Assembly (NCBI GenBank): GCA_016199585.1
Contig: JACQGM010000334.1
Location: 1 to 40,016, forward strand
Direction of reading: 5' to 3'
DNA length: 40,016 bases
Origin: Armatimonadota bacterium
GTDB taxonomy: Bacteria > Armatimonadota > JAAZEB01
Part shown: in pieces, positions 17,598 to 26,614 of the stretch
Layout: every line of letters begins with the position of its first letter
Position numbering within the stretch: position 1 is the first letter of the stretch
Notes under the pieces: generated by a model
Seen by the model: only the letters and a program-made list of their open reading frames with translations
Database searches by the model: none
Told to the model about the DNA's origin: nothing
Program-made: the position numbers and the translations under genes

Positions 17598-19655
17598 TCA
17601 ACCGGACGCGGCAATCACCTCCGGCCGCCAGTCAGCCGGGGCGCCCGCGCGGTGGGCCGCGGCCCGGTAGCCTTCGGTGAAGTCGCCGGGGGCGACCGGC
17701 TCGCCGCGGGCGTCGCAGGGCGCCTCGAAGCAGGTGGGGCGCGGCGCCAGGCAGGCTCCGAGCTCCGGGAGGTCGCAGTCGGGGAGCAAGCCCCAGGCCA
17801 TCCACTGCAGCCCGAAGCGGTCGCGGTTGTAGAGGCGCGTCTCCACCAGGCTGCGGTAGGAGGCGAGCATCCCGGCGAAATGGAGGTCGCTGAAGCCGGG
17901 CTCCAGGGCGGCAGCCAGGTAGCCGAGGATCGCCCCGGTGCCCACCCCCACCAGGCCGATGCGGGCCGCGTCCACGTCCGGGCGCGTGAGGAGGTAGTCG
18001 TAGCCCCGTAGGACGTCGAAGACCCGAAGGCCCAGCGTGGAGATGCCGAGCATCATCGCATCCGATGCGAGGCGGTACTCGTTGCCGGTGGGCGGCGTCG
18101 TCAACTCCGGCGCCACGGCGCCGGTCGCCCGGGCGTCGAAGACCAGGAGGCGATGGCCGGCGGCGAGGAGCCGCTCGAGGCGGGGGCGCTCCGCCGGGAT
18201 GTCGTTCGTGCCGTGCTCCAGGAGGACCAGGTCGGTCTGCGCCACGGTCTCCCCGGCGGGCGGGTGGATCATGACCGCGGCCGCGGCGATCTCCGGGGCG
18301 CTGAAGAAGTATATCTTCTCGCAGGGGTAGCCGTCCACCGTCTCCTCGTGGATGACGCGCGGATAGATTGTCCGGTATCGCCCCCCGGGCACGCCCAGGA
18401 TCGCGGCGAGACGGCTGCGCCGCTCCGGGGGCGAGAGAGGAGCGCGCTCTTTGCCGCGCGCAGCCATACGCTCGCGGCCCAGATCGAAGACCGTGCGGCT
18501 GTTAGGGAAGGCATCCAGCACCTTGCCGGTGGGCGTGACGTAGAGCGCCTCTTCCGTGAGGATGTCGCGCTCGATGGCTCGATAGCCGGAGTCCGTTCCG
18601 ACGAGGTGCTTCAGGAAGAAGCGCACCACCGCCTCACGCATCGGCGCCGGATAGGTGTGGCGCACCGGCGAGATGGAGAGCGCCAGCCGCTCCTCCGCCC
18701 CGTAGAGAGCCCACGCCGCGCGGGCGCGCTGCACGCTCTCGATGGTGCCCTCAATCGGGAAGAAGTCGTAGGCGGCGGCTCCCACAATCACCGGCTTGGG
18801 GGCCATCGCTCTCAGGTAGTCGTCGTGGTCCGGGCCGAAAGCGATGGCGCCGCGCACGATCTGCTCGCCATCCTGGGGCTGCCCCGTTTTCAGGTAGGTT
18901 TCCAGGGAGGTGACGAAGGTGCAGGGGGCGGCCGCGGCGAGGCGCGGCTCGGCGAGCATCAGGAAGCAGCTCTGCGTGCCGCCGCCGGAGTTGCCGGTCA
19001 CCGCGATGCGCGCGGGGTCCACCTCGGGGCGGCTGCAGAGGTAGTCCACGCTGCGGATGCCGTCCCAGATGAAGTTGCGGGCGACGCTGCCGCCGGTCAG
19101 GACGTGCTGGAGTCCGGAGTGAGTGTGCTCGGTGGTGCAGCCGCCGATGAGTCGCTGTTGGGTCGCCGGATCCCAGTACTGGAATCGCTCGCCCTGGCCG
19201 ATCGGGTCCATGAGGAGGGCGACGAAGCCGTTCTCGGCGAGACTGGCGCAGAGGGTCTGCTCCTCGAAGTAGGCCTTCCCCAGGTCGGTGTGGCCGATGA
19301 CGAAGAGCACGGCGGGCGCCGGCCGGGCCAGGCTCTTCGGCACGTAGAGCGAGGCGGTGACGTAGAACTCCGGCTGGCTCTGGTAGAGGGTCTTCTCGAT
19401 GGTGAAGGACCCGCGGTCAATCGTTCCGGTACAGGTTGCGCGCAGTGGGGTGCGCTCCTCGGGGAGACCCCCGATCGCCTCGAGGAATCGCTCGCGGACG
19501 CGGTCGCGGTACGCCTCGAAGTCCGCCCGTGTGGTCAGCGCCGCCTTCTCCCGCTCGCGCTCGCGGAAGCGCACCGTGGCCCGGCGCCGCAGGTCGGCAG
19601 CCATCTCGCCGCTCGCGCTGTGGTAACCATCCAGGCTCCGCTTGAAAGTCAGCAT
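17598..19655 (-). CDS. tandem alpha/beta hydrolase, second domain lacking the nucleophile
   Basis: ATG 19655 is preceded by GGGAGG with 6 nt spacing, giving 685 residues; the track's extra 122 residues are out-of-gene. The first half is an acetyl-xylan-esterase or peptidase-like alpha/beta hydrolase. It has VIGHTDLGKAYFEE, LLMDPIGQGER, and the nucleophile elbow GNSGGGTQS (S223). The second half (about 480-685) repeats the fold: LVLLEHGTND, LLVFDARATG, a helix with the YDYLLTRPDVDAARIGLVGVG block. Its elbow is GVGTGA, with glycine 572 where serine should be. So one active and one probably dead domain. There is no signal peptide. It is the last gene after DppA. An ester- or peptide-bond substrate is likely but unknown. 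Confidence 0.8.
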   Translation of the reverse strand: MLTFKRSLDGYHSASGEMAADLRRRATVRFREREREKAALTTRADFEAYRDRVRERFLEAIGGLPEERTPLRATCTGTIDRGSFTIEKTLYQSQPEFYVTASLYVPKSLARPAPAVLFVIGHTDLGKAYFEEQTLCASLAENGFVALLMDPIGQGERFQYWDPATQQRLIGGCTTEHTHSGLQHVLTGGSVARNFIWDGIRSVDYLCSRPEVDPARIAVTGNSGGGTQSCFLMLAEPRLAAAAPCTFVTSLETYLKTGQPQDGEQIVRGAIAFGPDHDDYLRAMAPKPVIVGAAAYDFFPIEGTIESVQRARAAWALYGAEERLALSISPVRHTYPAPMREAVVRFFLKHLVGTDSGYRAIERDILTEEALYVTPTGKVLDAFPNSRTVFDLGRERMAARGKERAPLSPPERRSRLAAILGVPGGRYRTIYPRVIHEETVDGYPCEKIYFFSAPEIAAAAVMIHPPAGETVAQTDLVLLEHGTNDIPAERPRLERLLAAGHRLLVFDARATGAVAPELTTPPTGNEYRLASDAMMLGISTLGLRVFDVLRGYDYLLTRPDVDAARIGLVGVGTGAILGYLAAALEPGFSDLHFAGMLASYRSLVETRLYNRDRFGLQWMAWGLLPDCDLPELGACLAPRPTCFEAPCDARGEPVAPGDFTEGYRAAAHRAGAPADWRPEVIAASG

Positions 19656-19747
19656 CGCGTTCCTCCCGTCATCCCGGGGTCCAGCCCCTGATAGGGGGCG
19701 CAGTAGCGCATGATCTGCTCTTCGAAGGTGATACCGGGCTCGTTCAT
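19649..19747 (-). CDS. tiny 32-residue ORF between LamG remnant and hydrolase
   Basis: The frame reads MNEPGITFEEQIMRYCAPYQ..., starts 6 nt after the LamG remnant's stop, and overlaps the hydrolase start by 7 nt. GGTGA lies 6 nt before its ATG, so it could be translated by coupling. I recognise no family. It may be the residue of a larger gene or a leader-like peptide. Confidence 0.3.
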   Translation of the reverse strand: MNEPGITFEEQIMRYCAPYQGLDPGMTGGTRC

Positions 19748-19753
19748 CTCTGT

Positions 19754-19975
19754 TCACCGTTCCGCGGCGAAGAGCGCCGCCACTTCCTCGGCGCGCAGCA
19801 CCCTGCGGTAGAGGCGCGCCTCGCGCACCCTGCTCCGTCCATCGAAGAGGGCGCCGCACGGACTCCACTCCACGTGGCGGGCGGCGCCGTGGTGGCCGTT
19901 GCCCGATACATCGCGGGCGCTCCCCGGGAGCGGCCAGTGGGCCGCCAGTTCCGGGGCCGGATCGTGGCTCATCAT
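19754..19975 (-). pseudogene. internally deleted LamG/concanavalin-like domain remnant
   Basis: The 73-residue frame begins after GGGGAG with 5 nt spacing. It contains the opening of a LamG domain (LAAHWPLPGSARDVSGNGHHG, ALFDG) joined directly to its ending (RVREARLYRRVLRAEEVAALFAAER). A complete LamG domain has about 130 more residues between these two parts, so the middle has been deleted in frame. It is placed between DppA and the hydrolase. It is unlikely to fold as a lectin. It could be a decayed gene or, less likely, a selected mini-protein. Confidence 0.6.
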
Positions 19976-20039
19976 CACTTCTCCCCAACGGCGCCGCCTG
20001 CACCCGCGCGTGCCGCGGCAAGACATCCGCGGCGATCGG

Positions 20040-20897
20040 TTACTCGGCCTCTTCGATGTACGGCTGCGGGTCACGAGTCATGGTCATGTTCATCAGGGCG
20101 ATCACGCTGGTGGGGTGGGTGTCCCGGGTGACGGCCTTGCAGGGCCACGGCTCACCCTTCTTGAACTCGGTGCCCTGCCGCCAGATCACCGCGCGCTCAA
20201 AGGGAGGGCTCAGCTTGATGAGGCCGAAGTCCTCCTCTTTGGCCCGCCGGATCGCTCTCTCCGCCCCCTCCCGGATCAGGTCGCGCGACTTCGCCGGGGA
20301 GAGGTGGATGGCGCCGGCGTTTCTGGCCCGGTACTGATCGGGAGTACACTCATCGCCCTTGCCCGGCCGGATGCCCCACTTGACGGTGACGGTTTCGATG
20401 CCGGGGAACAACGCCTCGGCTTCCTTGCAGAACGCCGCGTCGCCGGAGCCGAAGATGGCGCGCTTCCCCAGCTCGCAGCCGCACAGCGCGCTCTGGCCGA
20501 ACTCGCCGACGGAGATCCCGTTGATCGACACGTCTATCAGGGGCATGCCCTGGGTGTGGCAGAGGTGGGCGTACTCGGTCCCTGCCTTCGCGTGCTGACC
20601 CACCCAGGCCATGACGTCGTAGAGATCGCCCAGCGTTCCGTACCCGGTGGAGCCTCGCTTCAGCTTCGCCTCCTTGTGGAGCAGCTTGGGGTTCATCCCT
20701 CCCGGCCCGTGGCCGTCGCTCACCAGGATGTCGGTGGCCCCGCCGGCCAGGAACCCGTCAACGGCGGCATTCACCTCCAGCGTCAGCAGCTCCTTGGCAT
20801 CCTCGTAGTAGCGAGAGCCAGCAGCCGGAAGGCACCAGTCGGAGGAGTTCAGCACTCCGGCCACGCCCTCGAGGTCGGTCACGATGAGGATTTTCAT
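20040..20897 (-). CDS. dppA: D-aminopeptidase, M55 family (DppA-like)
   Basis: ATG 20897 follows AAGGAG with 6 nt spacing and gives 285 residues. The upstream 425 residues in the track belong to a shadow frame. M55 signatures are all present: TDLEGVAG with D8 and E10, VSDGHG with D61 and H63, and WVGQHAKAG with H102, which bind the paired zinc ions. NGISVGEFG and RARNAGAIHLSP complete the pattern. The prototype, DppA of Bacillus, is a decameric self-compartmentalising enzyme that frees D-alanine from D-Ala dipeptides or amides. Here it probably recycles peptidoglycan-type peptides. It heads the minus-strand set with the hydrolase and is divergent from another hydrolase. Confidence 0.92.
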   Translation of the reverse strand: MKILIVTDLEGVAGVLNSSDWCLPAAGSRYYEDAKELLTLEVNAAVDGFLAGGATDILVSDGHGPGGMNPKLLHKEAKLKRGSTGYGTLGDLYDVMAWVGQHAKAGTEYAHLCHTQGMPLIDVSINGISVGEFGQSALCGCELGKRAIFGSGDAAFCKEAEALFPGIETVTVKWGIRPGKGDECTPDQYRARNAGAIHLSPAKSRDLIREGAERAIRRAKEEDFGLIKLSPPFERAVIWRQGTEFKKGEPWPCKAVTRDTHPTSVIALMNMTMTRDPQPYIEEAE

Positions 20898-21075
20898 GGT
20901 CTTCTCCTTCATACCGCACGGCGGCCACGGACGGAGCAGCGCCCCTGCGCACCGCGCCGGTTCCGTGGGTGCGGTCAGATCCTGCTTCGCCGGTGGCGGG
21001 GGATTCCCTGCCTGCCCGAAAGGGGTTCGACCGGAGGGCGTGGAATGCTCAGGGGTGGGACGGCCGGCCCGGCCC

Positions 21076-21110
21076 GGAGCTCGGGGAGCGAGAACCCCCG
21101 CGCGAGCTCC
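21076..21110 (+). repeat. hairpin in the leader of the second hydrolase
   Basis: GGAGCTCG (21076-21083) pairs with CGAGCTCC (21103-21110), and GGGG pairs with CCCC inside the loop. It lies about 30 nt upstream of the ATG at 21141 and just before the GGAGGAG ribosome binding site. It may modulate translation or be incidental. The 240-nt divergent gap also holds a partial GGAGCAGCGCCCCT repeat unit near 20933. Confidence 0.4.
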
Positions 21111-21140
21111 CGGCGCCGGCCGGGAGAGTGGAGGAGTTCG

Positions 21141-22187
21141 ATGAGCAGGAGAGATGGGACCACAGCAGCCGCGCTGCCGTGGCTGGCGGAAGTCCAGACC
21201 CCGCCGGCGTCTCTGCCGGCAGACGCGCCGCGCCTGAGCCCGTTGATGGTGGACGGCGCGGGTCGGCCCATCGCCACCGTCGCCGCCTGGGAGCGGCGGC
21301 GGGCCGAGCTGCGCGAGCAATGGCTCGACTACATGGGGCGGTTCCCGGAAGAGCGCGGCCCAGTGAGCCTGACTGTCCTGGAAGAGGACCGCGACACGGG
21401 TTGCGTGCGCCAGCTCGTGCAGTACGAGTCGGAGCCCGGCCTCCCCGTGGAGGGGTACCTTCTCTTCCCCGAGAACCCGGAAGGCTCCGTGCCGGGAGTG
21501 GTGGTGCTGCACTCGACCATCACCTACAGCATCCGGCAGCCGGCCGGGCTGGAGGGGCCGGAATCGCTCTTCTTCGCGCTGAAGCTGGCGCAGCGAGGCT
21601 ACGCCGCCTTCGCGCCCCGGTGCTTCAGCTTCCAGTACCGAGAGCCGGGCTCTCGCGACGTGATGGCGTGCGTTCACTGGCTGAAAGCGCGGCGCCCGGA
21701 CGTGCGCGGCATGGCGAAGCTCCTCCACGACGCCCGGCGCGCCGTGGACGTCCTCGAGAGCCTCCCCATCGTAGACCGCGAGCGCATCGGGGCGATCGGG
21801 CACTCCCTCGGCGGCAAGGAGGCGCTCTACCTGGCGGCGTTCGACGAGCGGGTGAAGGCGACGGTGAGCAGCGAGGGCGGCGTGGGCCTTGCATTCTGCA
21901 ACTGGCACGCGCCGTGGTACCTCGGGGAGGAGATCCGTCGGGAAGGCTTCCCGATGGAGAATCACCAGGTGCTGGCGCTCGTGGCGCCGCGCGCGTTCCT
22001 GCTCCTGGGCGGCAACCACTCCGACGGCGACCGGAGCTGGCCGTTCATCGAGGCGGTGCAGCCGGTCTACCGCCTCTACGGGGCAGAGGAGCGCATCGGC
22101 CTGCTGAACCACCGGCAGGGGCACGCCGTGCCGCCGGAAGCGGGAGAGCGCGCCTATGCCTGGCTGGATCACTTCCTGGGGGAGTGA
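21141..22187 (+). CDS. alpha/beta hydrolase (dienelactone hydrolase/acetyl-xylan esterase-like)
   Basis: ATG 21141 follows GGAGGAG; the frame upstream in the track is not coding. The 348-residue protein has an N-terminal lid-like helical region and then the hydrolase core. VVVLHSTITY is strand 3 with the oxyanion region, IGHSLGGKEAL is the elbow with nucleophile S222, LLLGGNHSDGD is near the acid position, and RQGHAVPPE holds catalytic H328. There is no signal peptide, so it is probably cytoplasmic. It leads a plus-strand series with a UroD-like gene and a GH95-like gene, divergent from dppA. A role in removing acyl groups from glycans is inferred. Confidence 0.85.
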   Translation: MSRRDGTTAAALPWLAEVQTPPASLPADAPRLSPLMVDGAGRPIATVAAWERRRAELREQWLDYMGRFPEERGPVSLTVLEEDRDTGCVRQLVQYESEPGLPVEGYLLFPENPEGSVPGVVVLHSTITYSIRQPAGLEGPESLFFALKLAQRGYAAFAPRCFSFQYREPGSRDVMACVHWLKARRPDVRGMAKLLHDARRAVDVLESLPIVDRERIGAIGHSLGGKEALYLAAFDERVKATVSSEGGVGLAFCNWHAPWYLGEEIRREGFPMENHQVLALVAPRAFLLLGGNHSDGDRSWPFIEAVQPVYRLYGAEERIGLLNHRQGHAVPPEAGERAYAWLDHFLGE

Positions 22188-22296
22188 GGGTCCTTATGGG
22201 TCTTGCCGACCAAAGCCGGTAGTCGTCGTTCCGGCGCGGGGCGGCGTGTCCGCCGTAACCCCGTGCTCGCCGCGGCGGCGCCAGATGGAGCGCCCA

Positions 22297-23319
22297 ATGA
22301 ACTCACGAGAGCGCGTGCAGGCGGTTCTCCGGCACCGGGTTCCCGACTCGGTGCCACACGGCCTGTACGACGTCACGATTGAGAATTACAACGACACCAC
22401 GCTGGAGTTCTTCCAGAAGATGACCGGGAAGCACCCGCGCGACTGCTTTCGGCACGACATTCGGAACGTGAACATGAAGGCGATCCCGCGCGCTCCCGAT
22501 CCTGGGCCGCGCGACCGCGCGCCGGACGGCCGGTCCTGGCGAGCCGTGATGTCCGAAGTCGAGTCCGTGGACGACCTGCGGAGGACCGGGTTCTACGAGG
22601 CATGGGTACCCACACCCTGGCGGGTGGAGGATGTCAAGCCCCAGATTGACGCGCTGCACGCCGACGGTTACGCCTGCTTCGGGGGCATCCAGGGCACGAT
22701 CGGCATGACTGTCTGGCGCTTGAGGGGACAGTCGCAGTTCCTGATGGACCTGGCCGACCGGCCGGCGTGGCTCGAGGTCCTGCTGGACTGGGTTACGGAG
22801 GCGACGATCGCGGACATGTGCGTCTCCGCCCGGGCACACCCCGACATCCACTGTTTGTGGGACGACTTCGGAACGCAGCGGGGTCTGCTGTTCTCCCCAC
22901 AGACCTTCCAGGAGCTCTTCGTGCCGCGATACAAGCGGGTCGTGGACGCGATCAAGCGCGTGGATCCAGAGGGGGCGGTCTTTTACCATTGCTGCGGCGA
23001 CGCGACGCCGATCATCCCCGCCTTGATCGAGGCGGGCATTGACATCCTCAACCCCCTCCAGCCGGAAGCGATGGACCCCGTCGCCGTGAAGCGGGAGTTC
23101 GGGAAGGACCTGGTGCTCTGGGGCGGGCTCGGCGTGCAGAGCACCCTATCGAGGGGCACGCCGCAGGACGTGGACGACGCGGTCGGACGCCTCATGGAGA
23201 CGGTCGGGAAGGACGGCGGGTACATCCTGACCCCGGCGCACATGATCAACCCCGACATCCCGTGGGAGAACATCGTCGCCTTCTTCGAGGCGGCGGAGAG
23301 GTACGGGAACTACGGGTAA
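22297..23319 (+). CDS. UroD-family protein with HCCG metal motif
   Basis: The likely start ATG 22297 has TGGAG 6 nt upstream; ATG 22285 in frame is possible. The 340-residue protein reads as a UroD barrel: MNSRERVQAVLRHRVPDSVP at the start, WDDFGTQRGLLFSP at mid-length, and VFYHCCGDATPIIPALIEAGIDILNPLQP. The HxC pair is the zinc-binding half-motif of MtaA/MtbA-like corrinoid methyltransferases. The later cysteine expected in those enzymes is replaced (GGYILTPAH). So the chemistry may be methyl transfer or something else; no corrinoid protein is nearby. It lies 109 nt after the hydrolase and 58 nt before the GH95-like gene. Confidence 0.85.
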   Translation: MNSRERVQAVLRHRVPDSVPHGLYDVTIENYNDTTLEFFQKMTGKHPRDCFRHDIRNVNMKAIPRAPDPGPRDRAPDGRSWRAVMSEVESVDDLRRTGFYEAWVPTPWRVEDVKPQIDALHADGYACFGGIQGTIGMTVWRLRGQSQFLMDLADRPAWLEVLLDWVTEATIADMCVSARAHPDIHCLWDDFGTQRGLLFSPQTFQELFVPRYKRVVDAIKRVDPEGAVFYHCCGDATPIIPALIEAGIDILNPLQPEAMDPVAVKREFGKDLVLWGGLGVQSTLSRGTPQDVDDAVGRLMETVGKDGGYILTPAHMINPDIPWENIVAFFEAAERYGNYG

Positions 23320-23377
23320 CTCTCGAATGATCGCTCGTGCGGTCGCCGGGATTCCACCGAGCCGGAGAAGGAACCGC

Positions 23378-25606
23378 ATGAAGAATGATCCCACCCTTGA
23401 GTGGAGCTTTCCGATCCCGCGCACCCACTGCGGCGTGGCGCTCGGGAACGGCAACTTCGGCGCCCTGGTGTGGGGCCGGGAGCGCCTGCGCATCACCGTC
23501 AACCGCGCCGACTTCTGGGACCATCGCGGCGGCGAGGCGCTGATCGAGGGCACGACCTACGAGCGCCTCAAAGCCGCCTACGACCCGGCGGACGGCGCCC
23601 GGCTGAACGCCGCCTTCATCCGCGAGAAGCGCCCCGAGGGCGTGAACCGACCCTCCCGGCTGCCGGTTGGCCGCTTCGAGTTGGCGCTCGCGCCGGGCCT
23701 GGCGCCGCGCCGGGCGGTGCTCGACGTCCGCACCGGACGCCTCTCCATCGCGGTGGCGGATGGCGGCGGCCAGCCGGCGGGCACGCTGCTCCTCGTCCTG
23801 GCGCCCGACCGCAACCTGCTCTTCATCGCAGACCCGGACCGCCTGGTCGGGGCGGTGCAGAGCCGTCCCGCCCGGGAGTGGGTGGGGGAGCACCTGACGA
23901 AGTACCGCTTCACCCCCCCGACCGTCATCTCGGGCCCGGAGGGCGAGGGGTGGATCCAGGACTGCCCGGCGGATCCCTCGCTGGCGAGCCTCTGCCGGCG
24001 CGTGCCGGGAGGGTTGGCGATCTGTCTGGCCCTCGGAACCGATGCTGGCGCCGCCGTGGCCGCGGCACGGGCGGAGATCGAGCGGCTGGCCGCTGAAGGC
24101 GCCCCGGCGCTCCTGGAGCGCAGCGACGCCTGGTGGCGCGACTACTGGGCCGGGATGCCCGAGGTGGAGATCCCTTCGGAGTTCTTCACGCGCTTCCTGG
24201 AGTACGCGCTCTTCAAGTTCGCCGGCGCCACCAACCCGAACAGCCCCCTGCCGTCGGGGCTCCAGGGCCCATGGATCGAGGAGTACCAGCCGGCGCCCTG
24301 GTCGGGCGACTACCACTTCAACGTCAACATTCAGCAGATCTACACGCTCGCCTTCCCCACGGGCCGCTTCTCGCACCTGATGCCCCTTTTCGACATGGTG
24401 GATCGATTCCGGCCGGTGATGCGGCACAATGCCCGCGTCCTCTTCGGCATCGAGGACGGTCTCTCGCTGGCGCACGCCGTGGACGACCGCGGCCGCGCCT
24501 GCGGCGGCATCTCTTCCGGGGCGAGCCTGGACCCGGCGGTCTCGGGCTGGACGGCGCAGCTCTACTGGCTCTACTACCAGTACACGTTGGACACCGACTT
24601 CCTGCGCGAGCGCGCCTTTCCCTTCATGGCGGGCGTGATGCGCGTCTACGAGGAGATGCTGGAGGAGAAGGAGGGGCGGCTGTCGCTGCCGCTCGCCATC
24701 TCTGCGGAGTACGCGCAGCCGCTGCCGGGGGGCAAGCGCCAGAACGCGGGGCGGGACCCCTCCAACCAGCTCGCCTGCGCCCACATGCTGGCGGAGGCGC
24801 TGCTCCAGGCCGCGGAGACGCTCGGCGTGCCGCCGCGCCCGATCTGGCGCCGCATCCGGGAGGCGCTGCCGCCCTATACCCTGATCGGCGAGCCGGGGGA
24901 GGAGCGGATCGCCATCTGGGAGGGGCAGGATCTCGACATCTGTCACCGCCATCACGGGCACCTGGCGGCCATCTACCCCTTCGATACCCTCGGTGAGATC
25001 ACGCCCGAGAAACAGCGGGTGATTGACAACACCGTTGACCACTGGATCCTGAAGGGGATGGGTCAGTGGAGCGAGTGGTGCATCCCCTGGGCCGCCATCC
25101 TCCAGGCGCGGCTCGGCTTCACCGAGGCGCCGCGGGTGCTGTTGGAGATGTGGCGCGAGGTCTTCGTCAACGAGGGCCTCACCACCGTCTACCTGCCCCG
25201 CTTCCGCGGCATCACCGCCCACCGCCGCGCCGACCTGGTGAAGCCGAAGGAGACGAGCGAGATCATGCAGCTCGACGGCTGCATGGCGGGCGCCACCGCC
25301 CTCTACGAGATGCTGGTCCACACGCGCGGCGGCGTCACCTACGTCTTCCCCGCCGTCTCCGAGCGCTGGCCGGACGTATCGTTCCGGAACATCCACCTGC
25401 CGGGCGCGTTCCGCATCGCGGGCGCGCGCCGGGGGGGCGTCACCGTCGGCGTCGAGATCGAGAGCCGGCGCGGCGGCACGATCCGTCTGGCCGTGCCCGG
25501 CTGGGAGCGCGCCACGCTGCGGCGCGGCGGCCGCGAGGAGGAGGTCGCCCTGCCCGCCGCCCTGGCGCTCGCGCCCGGGGAGACGGTCTCGCTGCGCGCG
25601 CGGTGA
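23378..25606 (+). CDS. GH95-like glycosidase (alpha-L-fucosidase/galactosidase type), cytoplasmic
   Basis: ATG 23378 follows AAGGA and gives 742 residues. The domain order is as in GH95: N-terminal beta-sandwich (about 1-260, opening WSFPIPRTHCGVALGNGNFG), linker, (alpha/alpha)6 barrel (about 280-690), then a short C-terminal beta domain. Active-site equivalents are visible. GDYHFNVNIQQ has the NxN pair N315 and N317, LAISAEY has the candidate acid E444, and MQLDGCMAG has D633. In characterised GH95 enzymes these residues position water and donate the proton during inverting hydrolysis of fucosides or galactosides. No signal peptide is present, so it probably acts on imported oligosaccharides. 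It ends the plus-strand series with a hydrolase and a UroD-like protein. Confidence 0.8.
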   Translation: MKNDPTLEWSFPIPRTHCGVALGNGNFGALVWGRERLRITVNRADFWDHRGGEALIEGTTYERLKAAYDPADGARLNAAFIREKRPEGVNRPSRLPVGRFELALAPGLAPRRAVLDVRTGRLSIAVADGGGQPAGTLLLVLAPDRNLLFIADPDRLVGAVQSRPAREWVGEHLTKYRFTPPTVISGPEGEGWIQDCPADPSLASLCRRVPGGLAICLALGTDAGAAVAAARAEIERLAAEGAPALLERSDAWWRDYWAGMPEVEIPSEFFTRFLEYALFKFAGATNPNSPLPSGLQGPWIEEYQPAPWSGDYHFNVNIQQIYTLAFPTGRFSHLMPLFDMVDRFRPVMRHNARVLFGIEDGLSLAHAVDDRGRACGGISSGASLDPAVSGWTAQLYWLYYQYTLDTDFLRERAFPFMAGVMRVYEEMLEEKEGRLSLPLAISAEYAQPLPGGKRQNAGRDPSNQLACAHMLAEALLQAAETLGVPPRPIWRRIREALPPYTLIGEPGEERIAIWEGQDLDICHRHHGHLAAIYPFDTLGEITPEKQRVIDNTVDHWILKGMGQWSEWCIPWAAILQARLGFTEAPRVLLEMWREVFVNEGLTTVYLPRFRGITAHRRADLVKPKETSEIMQLDGCMAGATALYEMLVHTRGGVTYVFPAVSERWPDVSFRNIHLPGAFRIAGARRGGVTVGVEIESRRGGTIRLAVPGWERATLRRGGREEEVALPAALALAPGETVSLRAR

Positions 25607-25624
25607 GGGGGCGCCCGGCTGATG

Positions 25625-26521
25625 CTACTCGCCCAGCAGGCTCATCAGGGCGCGGGCGGCGGCGGTCAGGTGCTTGCGTCGGTGGTAGGCCAGGCCAAAC
25701 TGCCGCTGGATACGCACTCCCTCGATGGTCACTTCCTTCAAGACGCCCCGGGCCAGCTCGTCGGCAACCGTGAGGCGAGAGAGGATCCCGATGCCCAGCC
25801 CGGCCCGGATCGCCTGCTTGATTGCTTCGGTGCATCCCAGTTCCATCGCCACCCGGTAGGAGATACCCGCGCTTCTCAGGGAGCTCTCGGTAATGGCCCG
25901 GGTGCTGGATCCCGGCTCCCGGAGGATGAGCGACTCCGCGGCGAGGTCGTCGCCCCGAACCGCTTCGCGGTCGGCGAAAGGGTGGCCCGGCCTCACAACC
26001 AGCACCAGCGTGTCGGTCGCCAGCGGCCGCACTACGAGCTCGGGCGGGGCGCACGGCTCGCCCAGCACTCCGAAGTCGCTCTCGTTGGCAAGCAGCCAGC
26101 GCACGACCTGCTCGGTGTCTGCGATGCGCAGGAAGAGATCCACCCCCGGGTACCGCTGCTTGAGCCGTCCCAAGACGGGCGGCAGAACGAACGTGCCGGG
26201 CGTGGTGCTCGCGGCCACGACTACCCGCCCGCGCTCCATCCCCCGGAACTCCTCCATCGCCGACCGGGCTTCCGATGCGGCCATCAGCAGGACGTCGGCG
26301 TGACTGAGGAGGATGCGACCTCCCTCGGTCAGGTAGACCTTCCGCCCCATCTGCTCCAGTAGCTCCACGCCGATCTGTCGCTCCAGTTCCTTCACGTGCG
26401 CCGATACGCCGGGCTGACTGATGCGCAGTTCCTCGGCAGCGCGCGAGTAGCTGCCTCGGCGCGCCACCGCCTGGAACACGCGCAGTTGCTGCAGCGTCAT
26501 GGGTAATTCATTACCTTTCAC
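25625..26521 (-). CDS. LysR-family transcriptional regulator (CysL-like)
   Basis: The 298-residue product (or 291 from ATG 26500, the usual LysR opening MTLQQLRVFQAVA) has the N-terminal winged helix. AVARRGSYSRAAEELRISQPGVSAHVKELE is the DNA-reading part. A helical linker and a substrate-binding domain follow (VVAASTTPGTFVLPPVLGRLKQRYPGV..., GLGIGILS). The start is ambiguous: GTG 26521 lacks a ribosome binding site and ATG 26500 has AAAGG at an over-long distance. It is divergent from selD-tauE across an AT-rich gap. LysR proteins often control the divergent operon, and CysL relatives respond to sulfur compounds. So control of selenium/sulfur handling is a reasonable inference. Confidence 0.9.
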   Translation of the reverse strand: MKGNELPMTLQQLRVFQAVARRGSYSRAAEELRISQPGVSAHVKELERQIGVELLEQMGRKVYLTEGGRILLSHADVLLMAASEARSAMEEFRGMERGRVVVAASTTPGTFVLPPVLGRLKQRYPGVDLFLRIADTEQVVRWLLANESDFGVLGEPCAPPELVVRPLATDTLVLVVRPGHPFADREAVRGDDLAAESLILREPGSSTRAITESSLRSAGISYRVAMELGCTEAIKQAIRAGLGIGILSRLTVADELARGVLKEVTIEGVRIQRQFGLAYHRRKHLTAAARALMSLLGE

Positions 26522-26582
26522 TTATACTAAAGATAAGAAACTGGTATTGGATAATTATACTCCATCTGTGCTACAGTGGGAA
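26522..26582. promoter_or_regulatory. AT-rich divergent control region between lysR and selD
   Basis: On the minus strand TATAAT (26559-26554) has TTCCCA (26582-26577) 17 nt upstream, a plausible lysR promoter. TTATACT occurs twice on the plus strand (26522 and 26555), 33 bp apart, and could be half-sites for the LysR protein. The base composition stands out against the GC-rich surroundings. A good selD promoter on the plus strand was not identified (TTGGAT-19-TACAGT is the best, with an over-long spacer). Confidence 0.45.
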
Positions 26583-26614
26583 GTACAAGGAACGAGAGAT
26601 CGCAGGTGGGCGAC

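Noticed and set aside
19899-21140. Upstream extension of the hydrolase ORF (762 aa version)
   Set aside because: The first 414 codons are antisense to dppA and the LamG remnant; the real start is ATG 21141 with GGAGGAG.
20898-22172. Upstream extension of the dppA ORF (710 aa version)
   Set aside because: The extra residues are antisense to the hydrolase; M55 similarity begins at ATG 20897.
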